A stretch of 64,000 nt of DNA from Liriodendron chinense. Taxonomy: Eukaryota; Streptophyta; Magnoliopsida; Magnoliales; Magnoliaceae. Both the position numbers and the translations under genes were made by a program. The notes beneath the pieces were generated by a model. The model did no database searches, was not told the origin of the DNA, and saw only the letters and a program-made list of their open reading frames with translations. Below are positions 30,959 through 42,188 of the stretch, piece after piece (positions within the stretch are counted from its first letter, which is position 1; every line of letters begins with the position of its first letter). The stretch is taken from assembly GCA_003013855.2 (NCBI GenBank), contig ML058526.1, positions 4,526,001-4,590,000 on the forward strand, read 5' to 3'.

Positions 30959-31420
30959 GCCAAGTGATCGGTGCTCTGTGGGCCCCACCATGATGAATGT
31001 GTTTCATCCACTCTATCCATACATTTTCGTAGATCATTTTATGGTATGAGCCCAAATTTGAGGTAGATCCAAATCTCAAGTGGACCACATCACAAGAAAC
31101 AATTTTAATTGAACACCCACTGTTAAAACTTATTGAGGGCCACGAAAGTTTTGGAACAAGCTGATATTTGTTTTTTACCTACATCCAGGTCTGTATGACC
31201 TAATTAAGAGGTTGGATGTCAAATAATTAATATAGTGGGCCCTACGAGGTTTTTAATGGTGGACATTCAATCAATACTATTTTTCTGTGATGTGGTCCAC
31301 CTGAGATTTAGATTTGACTCATTTATTGGATCAAGCACTAAAACAATCTTCAGAAATGGCTCGACAGTGTGGATAAAATACATACGTCATGGAGGGGCCC
31401 ACAAAGCACCGGCCAGTGGC
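30959..31420. mobile_element. Palindromic element B, ends GCCA…CCGGTGCT
   Basis: 462 bp. The left end GCCAAGTGATCGGTGCTCTG pairs with the complement of the right end, GCCACTGGCCGGTGCTTTG, and both continue into GTGGGCCCC. The two halves are imperfect complements through most of the length, with the family core (CCACATCACAAGAAACA, CACTGTTAAAACTTATTG, GGTTGGATGTCAAATAATTA). Confidence 0.78.
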
Positions 31421-31426
31421 CCCATA

Positions 31427-31975
31427 GCCAAGGGGTGCGAATTAGGTATTACCCCAGGAACAGCTTAGTGGGTGTTACCCTAACCGTGTGGGGCCCATCT
31501 TATTGTAGTTTTTATATATCAACACCGTCTATCTCTTTTTTCATATCATTTTAGGATGTGATCCAAAATCCTAAGAAGATCCAAATCTTAGGTGGACCAT
31601 ATCACTAGAAACAGTGATGTATAACCATTAAAAACGTTTTGTGGGCCACAAAAGTTTTAGATCAATCTGATCTTTATATTTTCTCTTCATCAAGACTTTA
31701 TTGACATTATCAAGAGCTTGGATTGCAAATAAACATTACAAAAACCTTACGATGTGCTCTTTGGAATTTTTAATGGTGGGGCACTCAATCACACTATTTC
31801 TAGTGTTATGGTCCACTTGAAATTTGGATCTACATAATTTTTGGAAAATCGTCCTAAAATGGGCCGTAGAAACAGATGGACGGCATGGATATACAAAATA
31901 TCATCTATGTGGGCCATACGCTGGGGTAACACCCACTCAGCTGTTCCCGGGTAACACCTAATTCACGCCTCTGGC
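31427..31975. mobile_element. Palindromic element A, ends in GGTGTTACCC
   Basis: 549 bp. The left end (GAATTAGGTATTACCCC, then GGAACAGCTTAGTGGGTGTT) pairs with the right end (AACACCCACTCAGCTGTTCC, then GGGTAACACCTAATTC) over about 50 bp. The same family core lies between. The right end recurs at 33035-33176. Confidence 0.82.
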
Positions 31976-32039
31976 GCATGAGAGCGGATTAGGTGAGACC
32001 CCGGCCTCACCTAAGAGGGTGCGGCCCTTATCGTGAGTT

Positions 32040-32430
32040 TGTTGTGGGGCCCACCTTGATGTATGTATTATGTATCCATGCCGTCCATCCGTTTTTTCAC
32101 ATCATTTAAAGGCATTATACCAAAAATTAAGTAGATCCAATTATCAGGTGAACCATACCATGAGAAACAGTGGTGATTGCCCGTCCTACCATTAAAAACT
32201 TCTCAGGGCGATCCTTAATGTTTATGTAGTGTTCATTTACCATCCAATCTGTGGATAAGGTTAAATGAGACTGGATTAAGGTAAAAAACAAATATCAGAT
32301 TGATCCAAAGCTCTTGTGGCCCATTAATGGTCAATCACCACTGTTTCTTATGCTATGGTTCACCTGATAATTGGATATGTATGATATTTGATTTAATGTC
32401 CTAAAATCATGTGTATAAACATATTGCGTC
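32040..32430. repeat. Palindromic-family copy, incomplete
   Basis: Begins TGTGGGGCCCACCTTGATGT and carries GCCGTCCATCCGTTTTTT, AACAGTGGTGATTGCCC and CACCACTGTTTCTTATGCTA in mirrored order. The outer right end is lost. Confidence 0.7.
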
Positions 32431-32455
32431 AGTACTCCGTGGGGCTCACCGTGCT

Positions 32456-32650
32456 GAGTAAACTCTGTGGGGCCCACCGTGATTTATGTATTTTATCCAC
32501 TCTGTTCATCCATCTTAACAGATAATTTTAGGTATGGTGCCAAAAAACGAAGCATATCAAAATCTAAAGTGGACCACACCACAGGGAAAGTGTGAACTGA
32601 ATATATACCATTGAAAAATTATAGGGGGACACAGAAGTTTTGGATCATTT
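32456..32650. repeat. Truncated left half of a type C palindromic element
   Basis: Nearly identical to 33200-33390 (GAGTAAACTCTGTGGGGCCC through GGGGGACACAGAAG), so this is a local duplication. It breaks off at GGATCATTTTAGC. Confidence 0.8.
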
Positions 32651-33019
32651 TAGCTTGGTTTGGTTTTCGACCGTCCATTTTAGCTTCCTCTAGCGCACAT
32701 GGTAACGGTTCGAAATAAACGTGGATTAAATCATCCTAGCCATCTAACTGGTGTCCTTTAAATCATTGGACGAAAGTGTAGAAAAGTGATTACCATCTCC
32801 ACCTTAAAGAAACAAAAAATAACAATTTGGAAATCACTCAACGGATGGATCATACATGTGACATAATCATGGCATTATTTAAAGGTATCACCACACATAA
32901 CGTATATATAACGTAATTTCAAATTTCAAGTTAAAATAGTGGGCCCCATCACGCTTGGAGCATGGATCGAAAGCCACGCTCGTTAGATGATCCTAACCAT
33001 CTTATTCCGCCCACAGATT

Positions 33020-33176
33020 TTTGGAAATTTGGATCTACATAATTTTTGGAAAGTCGTCCTAAAATGGGCTGTAGAAACAGATGGACGGCATGGATATACA
33101 AAATATCATGTGGGCCATACGGTGGGGGTAACACCCACTTAGCTGTTCCCGGGTAACACCTAATTCACGCCTCTGG
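33020..33176. repeat. Detached right end of a type A palindromic element
   Basis: Almost identical to 31830-31975, including GGGTAACACCTAATTCACGC and CTCTGGC. Its left half is missing. Confidence 0.8.
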
Positions 33177-33193
33177 CAGTACTGAGCACGCGC

Positions 33194-33653
33194 GTGCGGA
33201 GTAAACTCTGTGGGGCCCACCGTGATTTATGTATTTTATCCACTCTGTTCATCCATCTTAACAGATAATTTTATGTATGGTGCCAAAAAACGAAGCATAT
33301 CAAAATCTAAAGTGGACCACACCACAGGGAAAGTGTGAACTGAATGTATACCATTGAAAAATTATAGGGGGACACAGAAGTATTGGATCAAGCTGATATT
33401 TGTGTTTTTCCCTTCATCCATGTTCATGTGATCTTATAAACAGGTTGGATGACAAATAAACATCAATGTGGGGCCACTTGAGGTTTGGATATGCTTAAAT
33501 CATTATTCCCACTGTTTCCCATGGCATGGTCCACTTGAGGTTTGGATATGCTTAAATTTTGGGTTCAACCACTAAAATGAACTGGAAAAAGATATGGACG
33601 GAATAGATAAAGCACATGCATTCTAGGTGGGCCCAACTGAGTTTACTCCGCAC
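33194..33653. mobile_element. Palindromic element C, ends GTGCGGAGTAAACTC
   Basis: 460 bp. The left end GTGCGGAGTAAACTCTGTGG pairs with the complement of the right end, GTGCGGAGTAAACTCAGTTG. The family core is mirrored about the centre near 33425. A 25-bp phrase (GGTCCACTTGAGGTTTGGAT and neighbours) is doubled near 33475-33550. Confidence 0.8.
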
Positions 33654-33739
33654 GGTAAAACCGTGCAATCCGATTAACCCACCCTTACCCTAAAAAAATC
33701 CCCAAATCGTCCATTCCCTCCTCTCAATCGTCTCCCGCC

Positions 33740-33780
<41 letters not shown>

Positions 33781-33913
33781 CAAAAATCGCCATTGCAGCT
33801 TCCAAGCTTCGACGCCTCCCATCCCCGCTCCCGTTGCAGCTTCCAAGCTTCGACGCCTCCCATCCCCGCTCCCGTTGCAGCTTCCAAGCTTCGACGCCAT
33901 TGCAGCTGGTATG

Positions 33914-33962
<49 letters not shown>
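33740..33962. repeat. Two CT tracts around a 45-bp tandem repeat
   Basis: CT tracts at 33741-33778 and 33916-33960 enclose almost three copies of a unit containing GCAGCTTCCAAGCTTCGACG and CCCATCCCCGCTCCCGTT (33795-33897). It may be the 5' leader of a captured gene, but no coding exon follows directly. The open frames across it are products of the repeat. Confidence 0.8.
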
Positions 33963-33964
<2 letters not shown>

Positions 33965-34209
33965 ATGTGACTCTGCCTACTGTCCTGTGGAGATATGGTC
34001 CACCATATTCCAATCTTACTTCATCATCACCCATTAGAAATTGGAAAGGTGAGTGTGATGGATGGATGAAAATGGTTGGTCAGTTGAAATTTAAAAGGTG
34101 ACGTTTGAGGGATGGAGTCAAGAGAGGAGATCGAGTACGCACGGTTTGTGGTGAGTGGGATGAGTCTTGAAAATGGATCCACTGAAGTCATTCCCGGATC
34201 CACCAAGGT

Positions 34210-34580
34210 CGGTGGATACCCGAATGTGGGGCCCACCGTGATGTATGTTCTTTACATCCATGTCGTCCATCCATTTTTGACATCTCATTTTGAGGTCATG
34301 ATCTAAAAATGAAGCAGATCCAAATCTTAGGTGGACCACACCACAAGAAAAAAGTGGTGATTGACCATTAAAAACTTCTTGTGGGCCACGAAGTTTTGGA
34401 TCAATCTGATATTTACGTGGCCCCTTAATCCAGGTCTTTGTGACCTTATCAACAGTTTGTGTGGTAAATAAACATTCCGGTGGCCCCCAAGAATTGTTTA
34501 ATGCTGGGTATTCAATCACCAATGTTGCCCTGTGGTGTGGTCCACCTAAGATTTGGATCGTGGAAACGGATGGACGGCGT
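34210..34580. repeat. Palindromic-family copy, right end truncated
   Basis: Begins GTGGGGCCCACCGTGATGTA. It contains CCACACCACAAGAAAAAAGT, GACCTTATCAACAGTTTG and GTGGTGTGGTCCACCTAAGA in mirrored order, then stops near GGATGGACGGCGTAG. Confidence 0.72.
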
Positions 34581-36793
34581 AGAATTAGGGATATGCATCA
34601 AGCCGTTGGGACTCATATCATCTATCTGGTCGTCCATTAGGTCCAGTCCACTCTTTTCAAGCCGTCTTAAAAAAATGGTACTGATCAGATGATCCAAAAC
34701 GTCAAGTTAATGGCATCAAAGAATGGATGGACAAGAGCAATGGTAGAAGATAGGTCCTTTAAAGTATTCTCCGATCATCCATTAGTAGAGTATGGTTGAT
34801 GTGCAGGCGGCACTAAGAAAATTTACATGTGGCATGCATTACATTGATTAAACTGTCCATAATGTGGCGCCCACCATAAGATAGATCATGTGTTTAAAAT
34901 ATATGCATACTTGAGCCTTATTTGCTCTAAGTATTAGCTACCTATGCATTCATGAACTGAGGGCAGGCCCACCTCCAAATGCAGCTATGTTCCTTCTTAG
35001 CAACCCGGAAAAACTAAAAGGAAAAGACAATGTAAAATTCAAACCAACTACCAGTTACCACTCCTGACAACATATGCATGTCAGCAAACCTTGGTCTGGC
35101 TTGGAATGATGACATTCTACCATAAGATATTGAGAGGTTTGGTGAAAGCTGAACGATGCATTGTTATGTAAATCAAGATCCTGTTCTGATGAATTCATTT
35201 GGAACCAGGGTCTGATTGAGCCTCAACTATGATAATGATCTATGAGATTGTTGGGGCTAAATTGTTAATCGAATGGAGAAAAGAGGTGGTTGAAAGTTGG
35301 TTTCAGCTTGAACAGATGTGTGGTGTTCACTGGGTGATGAATCATGAATATAGTTTCTTATTTTATGTGGTGTAATGCTGAATGATTAAGAAAAAATGGG
35401 AGTCGAAAGGAGCATTAAAAATGAGGACCATTTTTTTGTTGGGTTAACTGCTAACCTGCTTTTGGAGAAACAGTCAAAAAGAAATATGTGTTAATAGTCA
35501 TGCTGTATCGTAGATTGATTTAAATGCGACAGATAATAAGCAACAGATACGAAGAAGATTTTCCTTACACAGAAAGAAATAAGACCATTCTCTTTCTGGT
35601 TTAAGTATGAATTCTCTTCTTCCTTACCCAGAAAGAAATGAGACCATTCTCTTTCTGGTTTAAGTATGAATTCTCACAACACAATGATATGCAATAAGCT
35701 CCTCATCTCTCGATCTAAAAAGGGTTGTAAGTGGACTGCTGGGATTGTCAAGTTCAGGCATTGTTAGGATTAGCCAAAAGCTTTGACACTTTATTTATGG
35801 ATTCTTGGACACTGAGCTCTTGTATTTTCTTTTTAAATCCATAGTTCTCTTGTTAGAGAACAGATCAACCATCAAGAGGGCCACACACCAATGTTGGACC
35901 TGGACAATTGGCATTTCTTTTGTCCTCCATGGTTTTTGTTCATGCATGGCCATCATCATGAGTTAGCCAGCCTGATTTTTAGTATAGGTCATGGACATGG
36001 TACAGCCCTCCTGATGCATGGCTCAGATGTCCGATGATGTGCCATTGATGGCACGTGCGGCTACAAATGGAGATGCATGTGGCATTAGGCTTCTGTGTTT
36101 TGTTAGCAGTCTTTGATTTGATTAATTGTAAGGTCCTGATGCATCAGAAAGTGAGTACTGTTCTGATGCATCTATTTTTGTACAAGTGGGCCCATATGCA
36201 TAGCTCAGATGTCCAGATTGGAGGATTCTATCCATCCAACCGATAACTGTTATTTCAGACATTTGGTGTGTTTCAGACAGATGTGGTAGGCCTGAGTAGT
36301 GGATTGTGATGCTGTTTTGCCCCATGTCCTAGAATTGAGGATAGAACCTGGACTGAGAGGATTTTACATTTAGTACATATACAACATGGTGAGCCCCACA
36401 AACCCAGGTGTTTTGTACACTTTAAAACAAGTGTTGTAGAGTGTTCTGTTCCCATTTAGAGCTGGTAGAGCCAGAATATGGCAGGGACATCTCTCCGCTG
36501 TCCAGACGTGACGTTCATTTGGGACCATCAATCCAGTTTCCCACGCCCGGAATGGCAAATGGCCCAAAGTACAAGTAGATGAGATGAACCTGTCTGATTA
36601 GTGGACTTTAAGGGCTCTTGTGGACAAAGCTTCCTGGTTTGAAGTCCTTGTCTAGAATTTGCTATGCCATTATAACAAGGTTTTCATAATTTATTCTATT
36701 TGCTAGTCTTGAAGTCTTTTCTTATTTAGCCTTAGCTTAAACAGTCAGTCTTCAAGATTTTTCTTCACATCTTTCATGACTATGTTTTTACAG
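34581..36793. other. CACTA interior, no gene assigned
   Basis: Contains a 65-bp tandem duplication (35555-35680, units with AGACCATTCTCTTTCTGGTT). The 3' part may be intronic sequence of the captured polygalacturonase, but no upstream exon was recognised. Confidence 0.5.
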
Positions 36794-37108
36794 GCGTTCT
36801 TAGCTGCATGGGAAGCTGCGTGTTCTCATGTTGGCAGATCAAGTTTTGTGGTGCCTGATGGAGAATTTTTATTGGGCCCAATCACATTTAGTGGGCCATG
36901 CCATCAAGAATCATCTCCGGAAGTCGTTATAAAGGGGATAGTGAAAGCTATTCCAGACCTTGTTGCATTTACGGATGATTCCTGGATAAAATTTACAGAC
37001 TTGCACGGGTTAGCAGTGAGTGGTGGAGGAATTATTGATGGCCAAGGAGCTGATGCCTGGAACCAGTCAACCTGCCCGAAGGAAAAAAAATGCCATTTTC
37101 TCCCAACT
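36794..37108 (+). CDS. GH28 fragment, exon a
   Basis: 105 codons, phase 0 at both ends, both splice sites intact. Part of the captured polygalacturonase. Confidence 0.75.
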
Positions 37109-37708
37109 GTAAGTTTATTTATTTATTTTTCCATTGCCAATTTAGTTAGAGATCAAATCACCTATTAAGAACAAGTGTTTGTAAGATTCTTTCCCACTAA
37201 TATGCTACTTGCCAGGACATCAATACCATGAAAATGATAGACCGCACTATGAAGATCAGTGTATTTAGAAAACCGGGTTGATTTACTCACTAGGTGGCCT
37301 CACCTATAAGTTGAGTTAGACCATTTATTGTCCATTAATTCCAATAGTTCACCACAACTTGTGAGAAATGTCAACTAATTTTTGTGGCCCGTGATCTTCA
37401 TCATGGGTCCTATCATTTTTATGGTGCGTATTTCTTGCACAGGTTGCATGTTGGCAGGAAAGATTGTATGTTGATCACCACAAGTTATGGCAACACTACC
37501 TTGTCTATGGTGATTCATTTACATTTGATTATTCATATGGGGTCAAATAAAAATCCCTTAAAAAAGGGCATGAAACCCTTAGCATAAGATAGTCCTAAAC
37601 CACTTGGGTACATTTCTAATTTCAAATTATGAATAAGATGATGACCATTAAGAATGCATATGAATTGAGTGAGAAATGAAACTAATGTGTTCTTGTGGTA
37701 TGATGCAG

Positions 37709-37998
37709 TCTATGAAGTTCACAGACATCACCAACGCTACAATCTACAATATTCATGTGTTGAACAGCAAATCTGTTCACATCAGTGTATTTAGGTCCCA
37801 AGGGGTTCAACTTTACAACCTTAGTATTACAGCCCCAGGGGATAGCCCTAATACAGATGGAATACATATCAGTTCATCCACAAACATCAACATTACAACT
37901 TCGATCATAGGTGTAGGTGATGATTGTGTATCAATTGGAGAAGGCAGCAATGAGATCTTCGTTTCCGGCATATTTTGTGGCCCGGGCCATGGAATCAG
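37709..37998 (+). CDS. GH28 fragment, exon b with catalytic motifs
   Basis: 96 codons and two bases; holds NTDG, GDDC and GHG. It ends at a good donor, but no following exon is seen before the PUX10-like fragment. Confidence 0.78.
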
Positions 37999-38298
37999 GT
38001 ACATATTTGAAAATTATTAGTTAAATTAAAAACTATTCGACTCTAGTATCTTTCTTACTTCCCTATCTATGAATTATGATGCTTTCTCAGGAGTTTAGAC
38101 TGCTTATATCTTTTTCTGTTAATAAAATATGATTAGGCAGTCTTTTTTTCCTTAATTTACAATTTTCTGGGCTTAAGAGAGATGGTTTTGGAGCATTCAA
38201 TCAGCCAGATTTAAACACTGCAGAAGAATCAGAAGCTTTCTCAAACATTCTCACATTATTCTCAAGACGCCGCACCAATTTCCTTAATTTTTCAGAAG

Positions 38299-39757
38299 AT
38301 GTCGACGAGAGAAAATACAAGAGCAGAGCGTTTGTCACGCAGCAACATTGTTCGTAGGATGGTTAACCTCCCAATGAACATAATAGGAGGGGTTTCGAGA
38401 GTGGTGGGTCATGGAATGGCACTGATAGGTGCCGGAAGGAGAGACCATCAGCAGCTGCATTTCCAGCAGCCACATTTCGAGCAGCCCCAAGAAGCTCTGG
38501 TAGTTCCAGAGGAATGGGTTTTCATAACCAACTTTGAGCGGCAGTATGGTTTGTCCCATCCCTTTTTCTATGCCTGCAGATTTGTTGAAGCTCTCAAGAT
38601 GGCAGAGCAGGAATCAAAGCTTCTCTTCCTTTATCTCCACTTGCCTGAGCACCCCTACACAGCTCCATTCTGCAGCGGGACCCTCTGCTCGGAGCTCGTC
38701 GTGCAGTTTCTGGATGCGAATTTTGTTTCTTGGGCCGCCATTGCAAACAGTGGAGAAGGGCAACACATGACTGCTGCACTAAGAGCACCCACTTTTCCTT
38801 TCTGTGCCATCATCATGCCTGCTCCCGGTGTAGCATAGCGGTCCTGCAGCAGGTGAATAGTTTCCTTTTCCTTTCTGAGAACCATCTCACTGAAATTTCT
38901 GGGTAATTCTCTATAGAGAATGATGGGGAATTTTCTCTCTTTTCACTGTTAAACTCTTGTCTTCTGCACATTACTGTTTAGGTGGAAGGGCCAGTGTCAC
39001 CTGCTGAACTGGTGGAGATCCTACAGCTGACAATTGAAGAACAAGGCTCAGCTTTCAGAGCCAAAGCAATAGAAGAAGAGACAAGAAGAGCGAACCGCCA
39101 ACTGAGGGAGGAACAAGATGCTGCATATCGTGCAGCACTTCAAATGGATAGGGTGCGATTCCATCCTGACAGGCTGAAATCTAAATCAGATGCAGCACTA
39201 ACTGATATATAACAAACAACATCGTATTTTCAGGAAAAGGAAGTAATCCGGGAGTTGGTCATAGAGGAACCAGCTCAGATTCAAAAGCAGGTTGAAGCAC
39301 ACAAGATGGGAAACATCCAGAAGCCAAAGAAACCTCCTGCTGCTACAAAACAGCCAGGCAGCAAAGCAAAAGAAACAACCAAGGAAACTCGATGGAAGGA
39401 AACAGTTACTCCCAGAACGGGTCCATCAGTTACTCAGGTATCAGACACTGTACTTCCATCTCAAATTCAGAAGCAAATAAGTGATAATCATGAAATTGCT
39501 CTGATCCAGGACACATGGTTTTGCAGATACAGATACGATTTCCAAATGGCGAAAGGAAAGAGCAGAGCTTCCTTTGCACTGACAAGATTCAGTCCATATA
39601 CAGATACATCGACTCACTGGATTTGCCAGGGGTAGGAAGTTACCGACTGATATCCAACTTCCCAATAAAAGTATATGGCTTCAAGCAGATGAGCGTGACT
39701 CTCAAAGATGCAGGCCTCCATCCGAGCGCAACCTTGTTCCTAGAGCTTGTGGAATAG
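38299..39757 (+). pseudogene. PUX10-like: Captured PUX10-like UAS/UBX-domain gene fragment, four exons
   Basis: PUX proteins are adaptors of the AAA-ATPase CDC48/p97; PUX10 acts on lipid droplets. Exons: 38299-38852, 38982-39152, 39234-39437 and 39527-39757. Exon 1 encodes a membrane-hairpin-like segment and the UAS thioredoxin-like domain (LLFLYLHLPEHPYT, FCSGTLCSELVVQFLD, FPFCAIIMPA). Exon 2 gives the coiled-coil start (LREEQDAAYRAALQ), exon 3 a Lys-rich linker, exon 4 the UBX domain (IQIRFPNGERK to LKDAGLHPSATLFLELVE, stop TAG). The N-terminal UBA domain is missing. A one-base deletion at about 38834 puts a TAG at 38836-38838, just before the exon 1 donor. All other junctions remain in phase. 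Introns are kept, so it was not copied from RNA. Confidence 0.87.
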
Positions 39758-40095
39758 TATGTACTGTCAGTTCTGTAAGAATCTAAATCACCTGCAGAAA
39801 GTTTCCAGAAATACTACCGATAGATATTTCTAAATGTACTGCATGATAGATTTCTTTGTTGTTATAATTTATGTTTGAAAAAGACAAGCTACCAAGCCAT
39901 ATGGACCAAAAAAAATATATATATATACAGATCAGAAAAATCAATGAACTGAACTTTAGTTTTACACCCTTAAATTTAATCAATTGATTCACCTCCAATG
40001 TGCATACGATGAGGTCATGGGGGACAGTCTGGTAGCAATTTTATATTCATGAAGAAGTAGCATACAGTAGCAGTGAAAAACAGGCCATAACATTT

Positions 40096-40640
40096 TCATT
40101 TCAGGAGGGTCTTAACAATGGATTTGACATTAAGCTTCCGGAGGTCCGTGTAAGACTGCCCACAGCCAACGAACACTACACGTGCTCCAGAAATGTAAAC
40201 CATGGAAAGTGAGGCCCCAACCTGTAAAAGAGTTCAGTTTTCATCAAGTGGACTCAAAATGCATCTGATGTTAAGCAATGCTCTTAAAAAATACAATGAA
40301 ATAGCTTGTCATCAATACTATCAAATTTTGTGAGCAAGATGATCAACCTGGTATTAGGTGCGGTAGAAAGGTCCGCTAATTCCTGTACAAGGTAAGAAAA
40401 TTGCTCAATCCACCCGTCAGTGTCATCAGTTAGCTAAAAGAATCATCAAAATGGTGGAAAAAAATCATGTCAACCTGAAACATGATCTCAATCAAATGGA
40501 CAGGATGCACAAACGAGTACAAGAAACTTGCAGCAAATATTAAACCTGATTAAACTTTGATAGTTGATCCACAGCATCATTTCCCACCAGTGTCTCTCCA
40601 ACAAAAAGAACCAGATCTGTGTCGTTCAGATAAAGGGAAC
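40096..40640 (-). pseudogene. SRPRA-like: Captured SRP receptor alpha subunit (FtsY-type GTPase) fragment, three exons
   Basis: The signal-recognition-particle receptor docks ribosomes at the ER. Minus-strand pieces: about 40640-40546 (DLVLFVGETLVGNDAVDQLS, KFNQ), 40382-40305 (LADLSTAPNTRLI, LLTKFDSIDDK, with the TKxD guanine-binding motif) and 40221-40096 (GASLSMVYISGARVVFVGCG, then QSYTDLRKLNVKSIVKTLLK and stop). The last exon is open and ends at the normal C-terminus. Damage: compared with the family, two residues (DG) are missing before LLTKFD, and the donor after DDK reads CT instead of GT. The G1-G3 part of the GTPase is absent. It lies in the opposite orientation to the other cargo. 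Confidence 0.85.
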
Positions 40641-41998
40641 ATTCAATTGACAACAGAGTTACATAATGCGCCATTCCACACATCAGGTCCTCTGTCTTTA
40701 GGCCTTTCAGTCCCTGATATTAGCATGTGATTTGATGGTTTTCATTGTACTTCTGAAAGTATGGAATAATGCATAATGCTGCTTATATTTTATGATGCTG
40801 AAGATTTTGAACTTGTTCTCCATGGCTGTTTTAGTAGCTCTTGAAATGGCCATGACCTATACACAAATTATTAGATTTTAGATGAAAGAAATAAATCAAT
40901 TTTGCTGATGCCTCTCCTATTTATGGTGCACTGTTTTAAACTTATTTTACTGAAGAAGTACTGAATCAGCTCATGAATCTGCTCATATAGGAATAGGATG
41001 AGGCTGAAATTTTTTTTATTGTGTTTATATGAAAAATTATAGGATTCAAAGTTTTCAAAGGTTCTAACAGGGAGCAAATTGATGAAGAATAGCTTGCGTT
41101 GGATGTGCCATTTCCCCTAGTGAATTAAAACACAATGTCAGTTTCCTGTCTTCCTTTGTATGATTTTAATGTCGATCGCATAGCTTTGTCATATAGTCCA
41201 ACTAGAATTTCCTTGCAGAAGAATGCAGGAAAATGCTAAGCAAAAGATGGGTATAAAAAAACACTGCTAAAAGAACATAAAAAACAATTTGGTCTTCCAT
41301 AGTTTTCTTCTTATCTGGCAGTCGATGTAGGTCAAGAAAATTAGAATCAATGTGGTCAACCGCGGGTTTTCTCATCTATGCAGCTGATATAGGTCTGATA
41401 TCCTTGTAGCTGCATATTAGCACTCCTGATAGCATGAAATAGCTGCTAGCTTTACTGAGTACCACTGCTAACTGATAATGGTCTCTACCACATGTACCAT
41501 TAACTTTTTCTTAGCAGCCATCATTGAAAATTATGGGACTCTTGTAGATGCAACTCTTTATGTGCATATATCTGCTCTTATGTTCATTTAGATCAGCCTA
41601 TTGCATACACACATATATGCATCTTATATAGAGCAGAGATCTTATGCGATATTCCAGCTGATGTCTCCACTGTGCACTCTTGGGTTTTCAGTTTGAGATT
41701 GGAAGATTCTAACTGTGGAACCTTTGCTCTCATTTTGGTTTATTCCTAACCATTTATTTTTCTGACTGCAAATTGATGGATTAGGATTTTTCCCATCTGG
41801 AGGTTTTTTGGTGCATGGGCCATCCAGAGAGGGCCAATCGTTACCAGTGGTGCAGTCAGCTGAAACATGGCCTCTACTACTATGCACACTAAAATCCTGA
41901 GGTTTTTGTACTGAGCATTGAAAAGGAGCTGGGGCTGAACTCGTGTTTGAATGGGATTGATACCAAGGGTTAGAAACAGATGTAAACCCATATGCTAA
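40641..41998. other. CACTA interior, no gene assigned
   Basis: A 120-codon minus-strand frame (41642-42004) overlaps a MITE end and has no recognisable motif. It may be intronic sequence of the captured SRP-receptor gene. Confidence 0.45.
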
Positions 41999-42188
41999 GG
42001 TCATGTTTGGTAGATGCCTAAGAGATCAGATAATTGGTTATCAACATTATTCATGTAGTAGAGATCAGGATCCTTGGTTATCAAGGTTATTTTTAAAACC
42101 TTGCCAAAAAGAAATATGATCACTGATACACAATTACAATCAACTAAAATGAGATGAACTCATTTTTAGGCGTTTACCAAACATGCTC
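41999..42188. mobile_element. Small Tourist/Harbinger-like MITE, 190 bp
   Basis: Ends GGTCATGTTTGGTA and the complement of TACCAAACATGCTC pair, with TAA on both sides (41996-41998, 42189-42191). Confidence 0.8.

Larger units (their letters stand above)
36794..37998 (+). pseudogene. Captured polygalacturonase (GH28) fragment, two exons
   Basis: Polygalacturonases cut pectin in the cell wall. Exon 36794-37108 (acceptor TTTTTACAG, donor ACT|GTAAGT, 105 codons) reads from AFLAAWEAAC through DGQGADAWNQST. Exon 37709-37998 (acceptor GATGCAG, donor ATCAG|GTACAT) reads SMKFTDITNATIYN through CGPGHGI and splices in phase. The second exon keeps the catalytic motifs NTDGIH, GDDCVS and GPGHGI, so the active-site Asp residues and His are present. 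The signal-peptide and N-terminal exon are missing, as is the C-terminal part with the RIK motif. The open frame shows no stop. Best read as a gene fragment carried by the CACTA element. Confidence 0.85.

Noticed and set aside
33690..34034. Frame encoding long Arg-Glu runs
   Set aside because: Direct translation of a CT/GA microsatellite and a tandem repeat.
41642..42004. 120-codon minus-strand frame
   Set aside because: It runs into a MITE end and has no recognisable domain.
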